Assembly: GCA_001799195.1 (NCBI GenBank)
Contig: MGSU01000339.1
Span: 1-24,348, forward strand
DNA from: Deltaproteobacteria bacterium RIFOXYA12_FULL_61_11
GTDB taxonomy: Bacteria; Bdellovibrionota_F; JAHFAK01; YA12-FULL-61-11
Length of the DNA stretch: 24,348 bases
Reading direction: 5' to 3'
Of the stretch, positions 15,880 through 23,567 are shown piece after piece; the stretch's first letter is position 1; each line of letters begins with the position of its first letter. Under the pieces are notes generated by a model. The model was given only the letters and a program-made list of their open reading frames with translations, made no database searches and had not been told where the DNA came from. Both the position numbers and the translations under genes were made by a program.

Positions 15880-16677
15880 ATGTCCATCCCTTTGATCGTC
15901 TGCAAGCTCGGCGGCAGTGTTCTGACCAGGAAGCGCGACGGCTTGCCCGAACTCGACCGCCCCGCGCTCCGGCGCATCGCAGGGGAACTCCGCCGCGCCC
16001 TCGCCGAACGCGCGCTCCGCCTGGTGCTGATCCATGGCGTCGGGGCTTACGGACATTCCCTGGTGGCCGAGACCGGTATCGCCGAGGGACTGCGGCTTCC
16101 CGAGGACCTCCCTGCGTTCCTCCGCGCCCACCTCTCCGTGGCAGGCCTCAATCTGCGCCTGGCGGAATTCTTCCACGAGGCGGGGTTGCCGATCCTTCCC
16201 CTCTCTCCGGCCGCTCTCTTCGAACTGGACCGCAAGGCCATCGTGACGGCACATCTGGCCCCCATCGAATTCGCGCTCGAGACCCTCGCCGCCATCCCCC
16301 TCCTCCACGGCGACATGGTCCCCGATCGCACCCTCGGCGGCGCAGTACTCTCCGGAGATCTGATCCTGGCCTATCTTTCCAGAGTGCTGCGCGCCGACCT
16401 CGCCCTCTTGGGCACGGACGTGGATGGGGTCTTCGACCGCGACCCCCGGCTGGATCCTACGGCTCGCCTGCTCGAGCGCCTTCCCGACCCACAAAACCCC
16501 GCGGCTGACGTGAGCGGTTCGACCGCCACCGACGTGACCGGGGGTATGGGCGGCAAACTCGCCGCCCTGGCCAGGGAACTCTCAGGGATACCGGCCTGGA
16601 TCTTCAACCTCGAGGCCCCGGACCGATTGTTCCGGCTCCTCACCGGGCGGAGTTGTCCCGGCACGCGCATCGGCTGA
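15880..16677 (+). CDS. ipk: Isopentenyl phosphate kinase
   Basis: This amino-acid-kinase-fold enzyme phosphorylates isopentenyl phosphate to isopentenyl diphosphate. Using the ATG at 15880 (AGGATT upstream) it has 265 residues; a TTG at 15862 overlapping the mvk stop is the alternative. The family pattern is clear: CKLGGSVLT (8-16) for ATP, then IHGVGAYGH (51-59), whose last His matches the catalytic His of archaeal IPKs (H60 in the Methanocaldococcus enzyme). HGDMVPD (143-149) and TDVDGVFDRDP (179-189) follow, with GGMGGKL near the C-terminus. Glutamate 5-kinase or fosfomycin kinase are relatives, but gene order behind HMGR and mevalonate kinase favours IPK. It implies the alternative mevalonate route. 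The needed phosphomevalonate decarboxylase and IPP isomerase are not in the window. Confidence 0.9.
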   Translation: MSIPLIVCKLGGSVLTRKRDGLPELDRPALRRIAGELRRALAERALRLVLIHGVGAYGHSLVAETGIAEGLRLPEDLPAFLRAHLSVAGLNLRLAEFFHEAGLPILPLSPAALFELDRKAIVTAHLAPIEFALETLAAIPLLHGDMVPDRTLGGAVLSGDLILAYLSRVLRADLALLGTDVDGVFDRDPRLDPTARLLERLPDPQNPAADVSGSTATDVTGGMGGKLAALARELSGIPAWIFNLEAPDRLFRLLTGRSCPGTRIG

Positions 16678-16701
16678 AGGAACCGAACACAGGGAAAGGG
16701 T

Positions 16702-18486
16702 TCAATCCACCCGGACTTCGGTCGAGAGGTGCCGGAACCAGGACAGGTACAAACCCACCGAGAGCGCTAGCAGGGTGACGAAAAGGATACTGACGTTATC
16801 CCAACGCCGCAGCACGGTCATCATGAACAGGAGGAAGAGGACGACCTGCCAGGGGACGGCGAAGCAGGTTGCCAGGAGGTCGCGGCGGTTCTCGGTATTG
16901 ATCTTGGCGATGGTTGCTGCCGGCACCCCGCTCCGCACCGGTCCCCAGAAGCCGAAGGGGCGGGTGATCTTGTAGAATTTCAATAACACCTTCGGATCGG
17001 TCGGTTCGGTCAAATAGGTGCCGAGGATGCACCCGGCCAGAGAACCCCCGCAGGCGATGCTGAACGACCAGTACTCGGGAATGGTCCCGGCGAAGACCTT
17101 GGTCATGACCGCAGCGACCATGCCTGCCACCGTGCCCCAGGCGAAGCCGTAGCCGTTGAACCGCCACCAGTACCAGCGCAGGACCTGGGGGATGAACATC
17201 CCGGCACCGATGCCCATGGTGATCCAGCCCCAGATCTCGTTGATGTTGCTGATGCCGAAACTGGCCACCGTGCCGAGGATGATGATCACTGCCGAAGCCC
17301 AATAACTGTGCCGCATGAGTTGGCGCTCGGTCGCCTTCGGGTTGAGGAAGGTCTGATACAGATCCTTGACCCAATAGGCAGCACCCGCATTGACCGTGGA
17401 GTCGAAGGTCGACATGGCCGCAGCCATGAGCCCGGCCACGATCAACCCCTTCATACCACCGGGGATATAGGTATTGAGTACGGTGGGTAGGACTAATTCC
17501 GGATCAGCGATGACCTGGTGGGTCAGGCCATAGTGGACGCCGAGCAGGGCGAAAGCGGCGATCAGCGGCCAGCGGAAGGCGAGCAGGAGGATCCAGAAAA
17601 GAGACAGGAGCCCTGCTTCACGGTCGTTCTTGGCAGCAAAGTAGCGTTGAATCATGTAGTTGCCGGCACCACTGCTGCCTTCGAGGGTAACCTTGAACAG
17701 GTAGAACATGATCGCGATGCCGAAGAGATTATAAATGGAGTACGCCCCGGGAAGTTCCAACTCCCACGGCGGTACAAGGCGCGTCCAATCTGCGAGCGTG
17801 GTGCTGATCGTCTGGAAATTCCCTCCACCCAGGGGCACCGAGACCGAGAAGACCTCGGGCAGGTTCACCAGATCGATGGCCAACCAGCAGATATAGATAA
17901 TCATGCCGAAAATGAGCCCACCCTGAACCACGTCGGTCCAGACCACACCGTAGAGCCCGCTGGCGATGGTATAGGTCGAGGCCAGCACGATCATGATCAG
18001 GGTCGCCATGTACTCGGGAATACCCAGGAACTCGCCGATGAACTTGCCGGAACCGATGGCGAAATAGGTGATCATGGCCACGGTCATGATCAGGGCACCC
18101 ACTGCGCTGATGATGCGGGCGAGGTCCCCCTCTCGGCTGGTTCCGAAGCGCAGGTGCATCCATTCGGCCAGGGTCATGACCTGGGCCCGTCGGTTCCACT
18201 TGCCCATGAAGATCATCAGGAAGGCCATGATCAGGGTCACCCCACCACGGATCTCGATGAAGAAACCCAGGGTGCCCAGGGCATAGATGAAAGCGGTGTT
18301 GATCATGGTCCCGGACACGTCCACATTCGAAGACATACCCGAGGCGCCAAGGATCCACCAGGGAAGGTTGCGATTGCCGAGGAAGTAAGAGTCAATGCCG
18401 GCCGAGGCCTTGCGCTGGACCATGAGCCCGATGACCATGACCGCTATCAGGTAGACAGCGACGACGACATAATCGATGAACAGCAT
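16702..18486 (-). CDS. Sodium/solute symporter (SSS family)
   Basis: This 594-residue inner-membrane protein has about 13-14 hydrophobic helices and belongs to the SSS family (SGLT/PutP type), which couples uptake of a sugar, amino acid or organic acid to Na+. YFLGNRNLPWWILGASGMSS (34-53) is the family N-terminal signature with the first unwound helix. LMAAAMSTFDSTVNAGAAYW (353-372) carries the Ser/Thr residues of the Na2 sodium site (S359, T360). A long charged loop at 485-535 and a last pair of helices resemble larger bacterial sugar-type members. The ATG at 18486 has AGGAGGA about 5 bases upstream. It stands alone, converging on ipk. Substrate cannot be told; a GH4 alpha-galactosidase lies 3.6 kb away, so a sugar is possible. 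Confidence 0.9.
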   Translation of the reverse strand: MLFIDYVVVAVYLIAVMVIGLMVQRKASAGIDSYFLGNRNLPWWILGASGMSSNVDVSGTMINTAFIYALGTLGFFIEIRGGVTLIMAFLMIFMGKWNRRAQVMTLAEWMHLRFGTSREGDLARIISAVGALIMTVAMITYFAIGSGKFIGEFLGIPEYMATLIMIVLASTYTIASGLYGVVWTDVVQGGLIFGMIIYICWLAIDLVNLPEVFSVSVPLGGGNFQTISTTLADWTRLVPPWELELPGAYSIYNLFGIAIMFYLFKVTLEGSSGAGNYMIQRYFAAKNDREAGLLSLFWILLLAFRWPLIAAFALLGVHYGLTHQVIADPELVLPTVLNTYIPGGMKGLIVAGLMAAAMSTFDSTVNAGAAYWVKDLYQTFLNPKATERQLMRHSYWASAVIIILGTVASFGISNINEIWGWITMGIGAGMFIPQVLRWYWWRFNGYGFAWGTVAGMVAAVMTKVFAGTIPEYWSFSIACGGSLAGCILGTYLTEPTDPKVLLKFYKITRPFGFWGPVRSGVPAATIAKINTENRRDLLATCFAVPWQVVLFLLFMMTVLRRWDNVSILFVTLLALSVGLYLSWFRHLSTEVRVD

Positions 18487-18596
18487 GGCTTCCTCCTCGG
18501 GTCGAACGCCGGGGCATTCTATAGGTCAGACTGGAGATTGGGAAGCGAGAAGTGGGTTCTACCCACCGTCGACAAAACCTCGACCGGCGACCGGTC

Positions 18597-19340
18597 TCAA
18601 TCGCAGGAGGTGGTATCGCCTTTTCTATCGATGCAGGAACGCTCGCCGTCTGTCCAGACAATGGCCTTGCCGTTCTTGAAACTCAGAGCCTTGTTGAACC
18701 TCGGCTTGATCGCCCAGGACCAACTCTCGCCGTTGTAGGTGATGAAACCGTAAGGCGTGGAGGCTTCCTCCCGCACCACGGCCACCCCTTCGCGGAAGGG
18801 CTGCGCCTCGGCGAAGAGGTGCTCGATGAGCAGGTCGCCACTGCGGCCGTCCAGGTACCCCCACTTGCCATGGAGTCCCTCGCTGTGGCGTACCAGGCGG
18901 CGATCCGTTTCAAGATGCAGGCACGCGGCGAAACCCCTCGAGGTGACCTTGGACTCGTCGGCAAGCTGGTCCAGGCAGCGCACCTCCTCCAACCCGACCT
19001 GGCCGCAATACCCGACGAGCTGATCCATGCGCAACTCGAGGTTGCCGAGTTCGTTCTTGATCGTCGCGATGCAGGCCAGTTCGAAGACCTGTTCGATCGA
19101 ACCGCAGATCCTCTTCTGGTTCTGCTCGACCGTGCCCTCGGCGAAGCAGCGCACGTTGAACCGCTCGCCCTGGCTGCAGAACAAGAAGAAGTCCTCCAGG
19201 TTGGAGCGGCACATCTTCGCGAGCAACTGTCCGGAATTCTTTCCACCCCGAGTAATCTCCTCGAGGTCCTCCAGGAGGGAGGCCTCTGCAGAAACCCCGA
19301 GCAGCAAGGCGCACACCGTCGCACACACGGTTGTCTTCAT
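18597..19340 (-). CDS. Secreted Cys-rich protein with C-terminal WG repeats
   Basis: The 247-residue product begins with a signal peptide (MKTTVCATVCALLLGVSAEA, likely cut after residue 20). Residues 21-150 form a helical domain with eight Cys (44, 55, 65, 79, 90, 112, 122, 140), probably disulfide-bonded in the periplasm or outside. A clear WG repeat follows at 158-189 (GKWGYLDGRSGDLLIEH, then AQPFREGVAVV). A second degenerate one lies at 197-229 (YGFITYNG, then FNKALSFKNGKAIV), and a partial third ends the protein with two more Cys. WG repeats form beta-rich binding modules in secreted bacterial proteins. The N-terminal domain is not one I know. The gene starts 10 bases after the upstream gene, which also encodes a Cys-bearing secreted protein, so the two probably act together. 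Confidence 0.82.
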   Translation of the reverse strand: MKTTVCATVCALLLGVSAEASLLEDLEEITRGGKNSGQLLAKMCRSNLEDFFLFCSQGERFNVRCFAEGTVEQNQKRICGSIEQVFELACIATIKNELGNLELRMDQLVGYCGQVGLEEVRCLDQLADESKVTSRGFAACLHLETDRRLVRHSEGLHGKWGYLDGRSGDLLIEHLFAEAQPFREGVAVVREEASTPYGFITYNGESWSWAIKPRFNKALSFKNGKAIVWTDGERSCIDRKGDTTSCD

Positions 19341-19350
19341 GACCTCATCC

Positions 19351-20217
19351 TCAGCGCAGCTTGCATTGGCCGTCCCCGCTGAAGGTCACGGGCGGGGGAT
19401 CGATGAAGAATTTCCTCATCGAGGTCTTGTTCGCGCGATGTTCGTCGACAACTCCGAGTACATTGGAAACGGTCCAAAACCCGGCGTAGGCGGTTTCGCC
19501 GAGGGAGAACCCGCACAGGAAGCCCGGCAAACCTCCTAGGCTTGCGCCCATGAGACCCGGAAGAAGGCTGACCATAGTGGAAATCGCGGGATAGTTGCCG
19601 GATTTCTTCCCCATGCTGCCTTCTTCCCACTCCCGGCGCATCGCTTCGCGCACCTCCTCGCGGAAAGCGGCCATCGAGCCCTTGCAATGGAGGGCCGAAC
19701 CCTCGTCGAGCTCGGCACGCAGCTCCAAACCGAAGGTCTCCATGGTATGGTTGAACTCCTCGACCTTGGCCGTGATCTCATCGCGGTACCGGATGTCTTG
19801 ATTGCCGAGGGCCTGCAAGCACTCTTCCCGATTTTCGAAGGGTCCCCGCTCGATCGCGGGATAACTCTCCTCGCCGCGGAACTCGACCTGCAAGGCCGCG
19901 ACCACGCCGTACGCGCCGATACCGGGCAGATCACGCTGACAATAGATGCCGTTGGTCTTCTCCAAGGACATCCTGATTCCCGTGTCGAGCAACTCCTGGG
20001 TCAGGTTGAACACGGTCAGGTTACGATCCACGGCCTGGGCCAACTCGTCTTGATGGGTGCGCAGCCAGGCTTGGCAAGCACCGAGATCGCGAGTAGGTTC
20101 ATAGGCAAGGCCCTGACCTTTGTCGAGAGTGAGGTGGCGAGTGGTAGGTGTGGCGGCCTGGAGGGGTACGGTGCCCAACAGCACAACACCCAAGCCCGTG
20201 AGCAACATCTTCAGCAT
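19351..20217 (-). CDS. Secreted protein of unknown function
   Basis: The ATG at 20217, with AGGGAG 7 bases upstream, gives 288 residues and opens with a clean signal peptide (MLKMLLTGLGVVLLGTVPLQ, cut near Ala21-Ala22). The reading frame stays open 46 codons further upstream but there the sequence is not signal-like. The mature protein has six Cys (48, 93, 133, 178, 235, 285), mostly in charged helical sequence. A long hydrophobic Gly-rich stretch at about 211-257 (MVSLLPGLMGASLGGLPGFL and on) could enter a membrane. YPAIERGPFENREECLQAL (119-137) resembles the Cys-containing repeats of periplasmic proteins but names no family. It is the first gene of a two-gene unit with the WG-repeat protein. 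Confidence 0.78.
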   Translation of the reverse strand: MLKMLLTGLGVVLLGTVPLQAATPTTRHLTLDKGQGLAYEPTRDLGACQAWLRTHQDELAQAVDRNLTVFNLTQELLDTGIRMSLEKTNGIYCQRDLPGIGAYGVVAALQVEFRGEESYPAIERGPFENREECLQALGNQDIRYRDEITAKVEEFNHTMETFGLELRAELDEGSALHCKGSMAAFREEVREAMRREWEEGSMGKKSGNYPAISTMVSLLPGLMGASLGGLPGFLCGFSLGETAYAGFWTVSNVLGVVDEHRANKTSMRKFFIDPPPVTFSGDGQCKLR

Positions 20218-20294
20218 GGTCGAACTCCCTGAGTATCGCGGCAGCCGGTCGGCGAATGCACAGGGCATGCCCTGATAACAAGCAATAATTTCAT

Positions 20295-20324
20295 ATTGTA
20301 AAAATTTTTCACTCGCATTGTCTG
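20295..20324 (-). promoter_or_regulatory. Candidate promoter for the secreted Cys-rich pair
   Basis: On the minus strand CAGACA (20324-20319) and TACAAT (20300-20295) are 18 bases apart, matching 4/6 and 5/6 of the sigma-70-type boxes. The site is within a sharp AT-rich patch and would start the transcript about 70 bases before the ATG at 20217. Confidence 0.42.
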
Positions 20325-20504
20325 CAAGCCCCTCTGCAGTTCGATCCAGTTCCAAGGAACCTCGTTCAGACCACTAGAACCCTGTCACCCACCACCCTGT
20401 ACTGACCAGGGAATTCGCCCATTTCCCGATCCGACTTGTGCTATCTCCTCCCACTCTGCTACCGTCCTTCTCGGTCCATTGCAGGTTATCTCCCCCTTCT
20501 TCGT

Positions 20505-22019
20505 ATGCGAACCTCCTCCTCTTCTATCGAAGGAAGGACCCACCTCCTACCCTTCCTGCAGCTGCACCGCAGTACCCTCCGCTCGGGGCGTCTCCTCGAA
20601 GTCCTCGTCTTGTTCGTGCAGGCCGCCCTGCTCACGGTCCTGGTCATCCACCACGAACCCTGGTTCGACGAGGCCCAGGCTTGGCTCCTGGTCCGGGATT
20701 GCGACCTCACCGACCTGGTCAGCCTCTACCTCGGCTACGACACCTCGCCGCCGCTGTGGCACCTGTTGCTCATGGTGCCGGCCAAGCTCCGCCTACCCTA
20801 TCATCCAACGCTCAACCTCCTCTCTGCGGGCTGTGCAGTTCTGGCCTCGGCTCTCTTTCTCTTCGGGACCTCGCTCCCTCGCTTTTTCCGCCTGCTGCTG
20901 CCCTTCACCTACGGTCTTGGCTACCAGTACTCCGTGGTCGCACGGAGCTACGCGCCACTCGTGGCGTTGTTGGCTTTGCTCGCGGTGCTCTACCCGCGGC
21001 GGATGGAGCGGCCCGGACGCTACCTCCTGGCCCTCCTGTTTCTGGCCGCCACCTACTTCCACGGCACCCTGGTCGCGGGGACTCTCTATGCGGTCTTCGT
21101 CCTCGAACGCCTCGCCGCCGCCTTCCGTGCCCCAACCGGACGCCGGCAGGTGTTCTTCCGTCTGGTCGGCGAAGTCGTCGTCGCAACGATGCTTCTCTCC
21201 CTGCTCTACCAGGTCATCCGCCCCCCGGAGGACTACTACTTCCACGCTGGCTTCGACCTCGGCCGTCGGTTGTTGTTGTTCTCGCCTACCCGCACGCTCC
21301 AAGAGACGATCCTTCCCGTTATCGCCGGCGCCACCACCGGGCATATCCTCACCGCCCTGCCCATCCTCTGCGTTCTTTCGGCCTGGCTGTGGGGTCGCAA
21401 AGCCTTGCACCTCCTCGTCCTGCCCTGGCTGGCTTTACTTGGCCTCTTCGCCCTCCTCTACGTCAACTCCTGGCACCACGACCTCTTGTTCCTGGTTTTG
21501 GTCTTCGCCTGCGCCGCTGCGGTCTCGCGCTCTCCTCGGCGCCCGGCCCCCTGGCTCGACCGGGCCTCGGCTGCCTGTCTCGTCTTGCTGGCCATCTCCC
21601 AGCTCCCCTGGACCTGGAGCACGGCCCAGGACGACCTGCGAAAGCCCTACAGCGGTGCTGCCGTGGCAGCCCAATACCTACAAGATCACCACCCGGACCA
21701 ACCGGTCTTCCTCCTACGCGGTTCCTTTTGCGGCTTCGCCCTGCAACCCTATTTCGCCCGCAACATCTTCTCCAACTACCGCCACCCCTTCGCCTTCTAC
21801 TGGTGGTCGAGCAAAGCCGACCTCGACGGCGGCGAGGACGCCTTGCGGCGAGAACGTCCCGAAGTGGTGGTAGCGTGCCAGAAACTGCAGCACGAACTCG
21901 AGCCCGACCTCGCCTTGGCCGGGTACCGCAGGGTGCTCTACGCGCCGGGAGAGCTGTTCTTCAAAGGATCTGTCAAAGAGCGAGAGGACTTTCTGGTCTT
22001 CGTGGCCGAGGATCCCTGA
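20505..22019 (+). CDS. GT-C fold membrane glycosyltransferase (PMT/ArnT-like)
   Basis: This polytopic inner-membrane protein of about 504 residues has some 10-12 hydrophobic helices over its first 390 residues, then a soluble C-terminal domain (about 395-504). Right after the first helix comes HEPWFDEAQAWLL (50-62), the acidic loop motif (D55, E56) that binds the polyprenyl-phosphate sugar donor in GT-C enzymes. TSPPLWHLL (80-88) matches the next conserved loop (xPPLxH). Such enzymes move a sugar from a lipid carrier to a protein, lipid or glycan on the periplasmic side. The ATG at 20505 is preferred, but no start has a good ribosome site, and the frame is open from a TTG at 20436. It stands alone, divergent from the secreted pair, and its acceptor is unknown. 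Confidence 0.75.
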   Translation: MRTSSSSIEGRTHLLPFLQLHRSTLRSGRLLEVLVLFVQAALLTVLVIHHEPWFDEAQAWLLVRDCDLTDLVSLYLGYDTSPPLWHLLLMVPAKLRLPYHPTLNLLSAGCAVLASALFLFGTSLPRFFRLLLPFTYGLGYQYSVVARSYAPLVALLALLAVLYPRRMERPGRYLLALLFLAATYFHGTLVAGTLYAVFVLERLAAAFRAPTGRRQVFFRLVGEVVVATMLLSLLYQVIRPPEDYYFHAGFDLGRRLLLFSPTRTLQETILPVIAGATTGHILTALPILCVLSAWLWGRKALHLLVLPWLALLGLFALLYVNSWHHDLLFLVLVFACAAAVSRSPRRPAPWLDRASAACLVLLAISQLPWTWSTAQDDLRKPYSGAAVAAQYLQDHHPDQPVFLLRGSFCGFALQPYFARNIFSNYRHPFAFYWWSSKADLDGGEDALRRERPEVVVACQKLQHELEPDLALAGYRRVLYAPGELFFKGSVKEREDFLVFVAEDP

Positions 22020-22024
22020 ACCTA

Positions 22025-22058
22025 CATACCTCCCATACCTCATACCTCCCATACCTCC
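22025..22058. repeat. Short tandem repeat (CATACCT)n
   Basis: Four CATACCT units, three of them extended to CATACCTCC, lie end to end in the 48-base gap between two convergent stop codons (22025-22033, 22034-22040, 22041-22049, 22050-22058). On the minus strand each 9-mer reads GGAGGTATG. The array could vary by slippage. No promoter or gene start is associated with it. Confidence 0.7.
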
Positions 22059-22067
22059 GCAAGCGCC

Positions 22068-23453
22068 TCACTCGTCCGGCGTCGTGACGGCGAGCGGCGC
22101 CCGGCCGCGGGTGCTGCCGCCGGGTTCGGCGCGGCAGTGTTGGAACTGCGGCAGGTGCGATCGGTGTACCTCGAACAGGGCATTGACCAAGTCGCGGATC
22201 TCGGCCAGGGAGAGCACCGCTGCGGTGAGTGGATCGTAGGCCACGGCCTGGAAGATTAGCTCGGGCTTCCCGGTGAGTGCGCCTTCCACCGCCAAATCCT
22301 CGCTCTGAGCGGTGAGGGCCGTCAGCGGCAGACAAGCCGCCGGCAGCCGACCGACCTGTATGGGGTGGAGCCCATCCCGGTCGACCACCACCGGCACCTC
22401 GACGCAAGCCCCGGCCGGCAATTCGGGCAGCAGGCCATGGTTGGGCACGTTACCATTGAAGCGGTAGGGCGCTCCACCGCAAAAAGCCTCAATGATTCCA
22501 GCGGCATACTCGCCTCCGCGGGCGAGGTCGAGCGGCTGTGGGTCGTCCAGCAGGGCTTTAGCCGTGTCGCGCCAGGTCTTCTCGGTGCGCTGGTACTGGC
22601 TGAGGATGTAGGCGTGCTCCCCGGGATTCCAACCGGTGCCGTGGGTACAGTAGCGCTCGACGAGCTCAGGCCTCTTGCGGAACCACCAGTTGTACTCGGA
22701 GTTGTGCCCGCTGGATTCCGTGACGTAACGGCCGAGGGCCAGGAACAACTCGTTGCGGACCATCTCCTCGGCGTACACCTCAGGCCGGGACAGCACGGCT
22801 TCGGTCAGCGCCGGATACTGGTCCCGACCGGCGTGCGACAGCTCGAGGAACCAGGCTAGGTGGTTGAGCCCGGCGCAGCGGTAGGTCAGTTCGGCATACG
22901 GGACCCCGAGCCAGCGGGCCAGCATGGCCGCAGTGCCCTGCACGCTGTGGCACAAACCGGTGCAGAGCACCTTCGTACTTCGCTGCACCGCGGCACAGAG
23001 CATGCTCATGGGGTTGGTGTAGTTGAGCAGTAGAGCGCGCGGGCTCAGCCGTTCGAGGTCACGGGCGATATCCACCAGCACCGGAATGGTGCGCAGCGCT
23101 CGGAAGATCCCGGCCGGCCCGCGGGTATCACCGACGTTGAGGTCGATCCCGAAACGCTTCGGCACCTCGATATCGTGCCGCCAGACCTCGGTGCTGCCGA
23201 CCAGGATGGTACACAGCACCGCGTCCGCGCCCTCGAGCGCGGTCTGCCGAGAGAGCGTAGCCTCGACCCGTGCCGGTGCGCCGCTCTCAGAAATGAGTCG
23301 CGTGACCGCCCGGCGCGCGAATTCCAGGCGCTCGGCGTCGATGTCGTGCAAGACCAGCGTGGCCTCCCGGAGCCGAGGGTAGGTCAGGACATCCCTTGCG
23401 AGGCGAAAGGTGAACTCGAGACTCCCGGCTCCGACGAAGACGATCCTCGGCAT
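22068..23453 (-). CDS. Glycoside hydrolase family 4, probable alpha-galactosidase
   Basis: This 461-residue cytoplasmic enzyme belongs to GH4, which cleaves glycosides by an NAD+ and Mn2+ dependent redox-elimination route. The Rossmann motif is VGAGSLEFT (7-15), with LHDID (35-39) for the NAD ribose. NYTNPM (144-149) is conserved. The metal-binding Cys and His are C168 (GLCHSVQG) and H198 (GLNHLAWF). The CHSV form is that reported for alpha-galactosidases (MelA subgroup); 6-phospho-glucosidases have CNVP or CDMP instead, so an unphosphorylated substrate is expected. GGEYA near residue 317 is also typical. The ATG at 23453 has GGGGAGG 5 bases upstream. An alpha-glucosidase cannot be excluded. 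No PTS or ABC sugar transporter is next to it. Confidence 0.87.
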   Translation of the reverse strand: MPRIVFVGAGSLEFTFRLARDVLTYPRLREATLVLHDIDAERLEFARRAVTRLISESGAPARVEATLSRQTALEGADAVLCTILVGSTEVWRHDIEVPKRFGIDLNVGDTRGPAGIFRALRTIPVLVDIARDLERLSPRALLLNYTNPMSMLCAAVQRSTKVLCTGLCHSVQGTAAMLARWLGVPYAELTYRCAGLNHLAWFLELSHAGRDQYPALTEAVLSRPEVYAEEMVRNELFLALGRYVTESSGHNSEYNWWFRKRPELVERYCTHGTGWNPGEHAYILSQYQRTEKTWRDTAKALLDDPQPLDLARGGEYAAGIIEAFCGGAPYRFNGNVPNHGLLPELPAGACVEVPVVVDRDGLHPIQVGRLPAACLPLTALTAQSEDLAVEGALTGKPELIFQAVAYDPLTAAVLSLAEIRDLVNALFEVHRSHLPQFQHCRAEPGGSTRGRAPLAVTTPDE

Positions 23454-23567
23454 GGCGGCCTCCCCAGCATGGTGGGATACCGATTGTGCTCATCGGCATG
23501 CCAGGGTGTCAATCACACGAGGTTTTCCCAGTAGGTGCAGGAGGGAGGAGAGGTCGGTGAGGGGTTT

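Noticed and set aside
20438-22087. Plus-strand reading frame of 549 codons in another frame of the GT-C gene
   Set aside because: Pro/Arg-rich shadow without hydrophobic helices; the alternative frame has the GT-C acidic loop motif.
16702-23453. Sugar uptake and hydrolysis operon made of the SSS symporter and GH4 enzyme
   Set aside because: Three unrelated genes on both strands separate them, so operon linkage is not supported.
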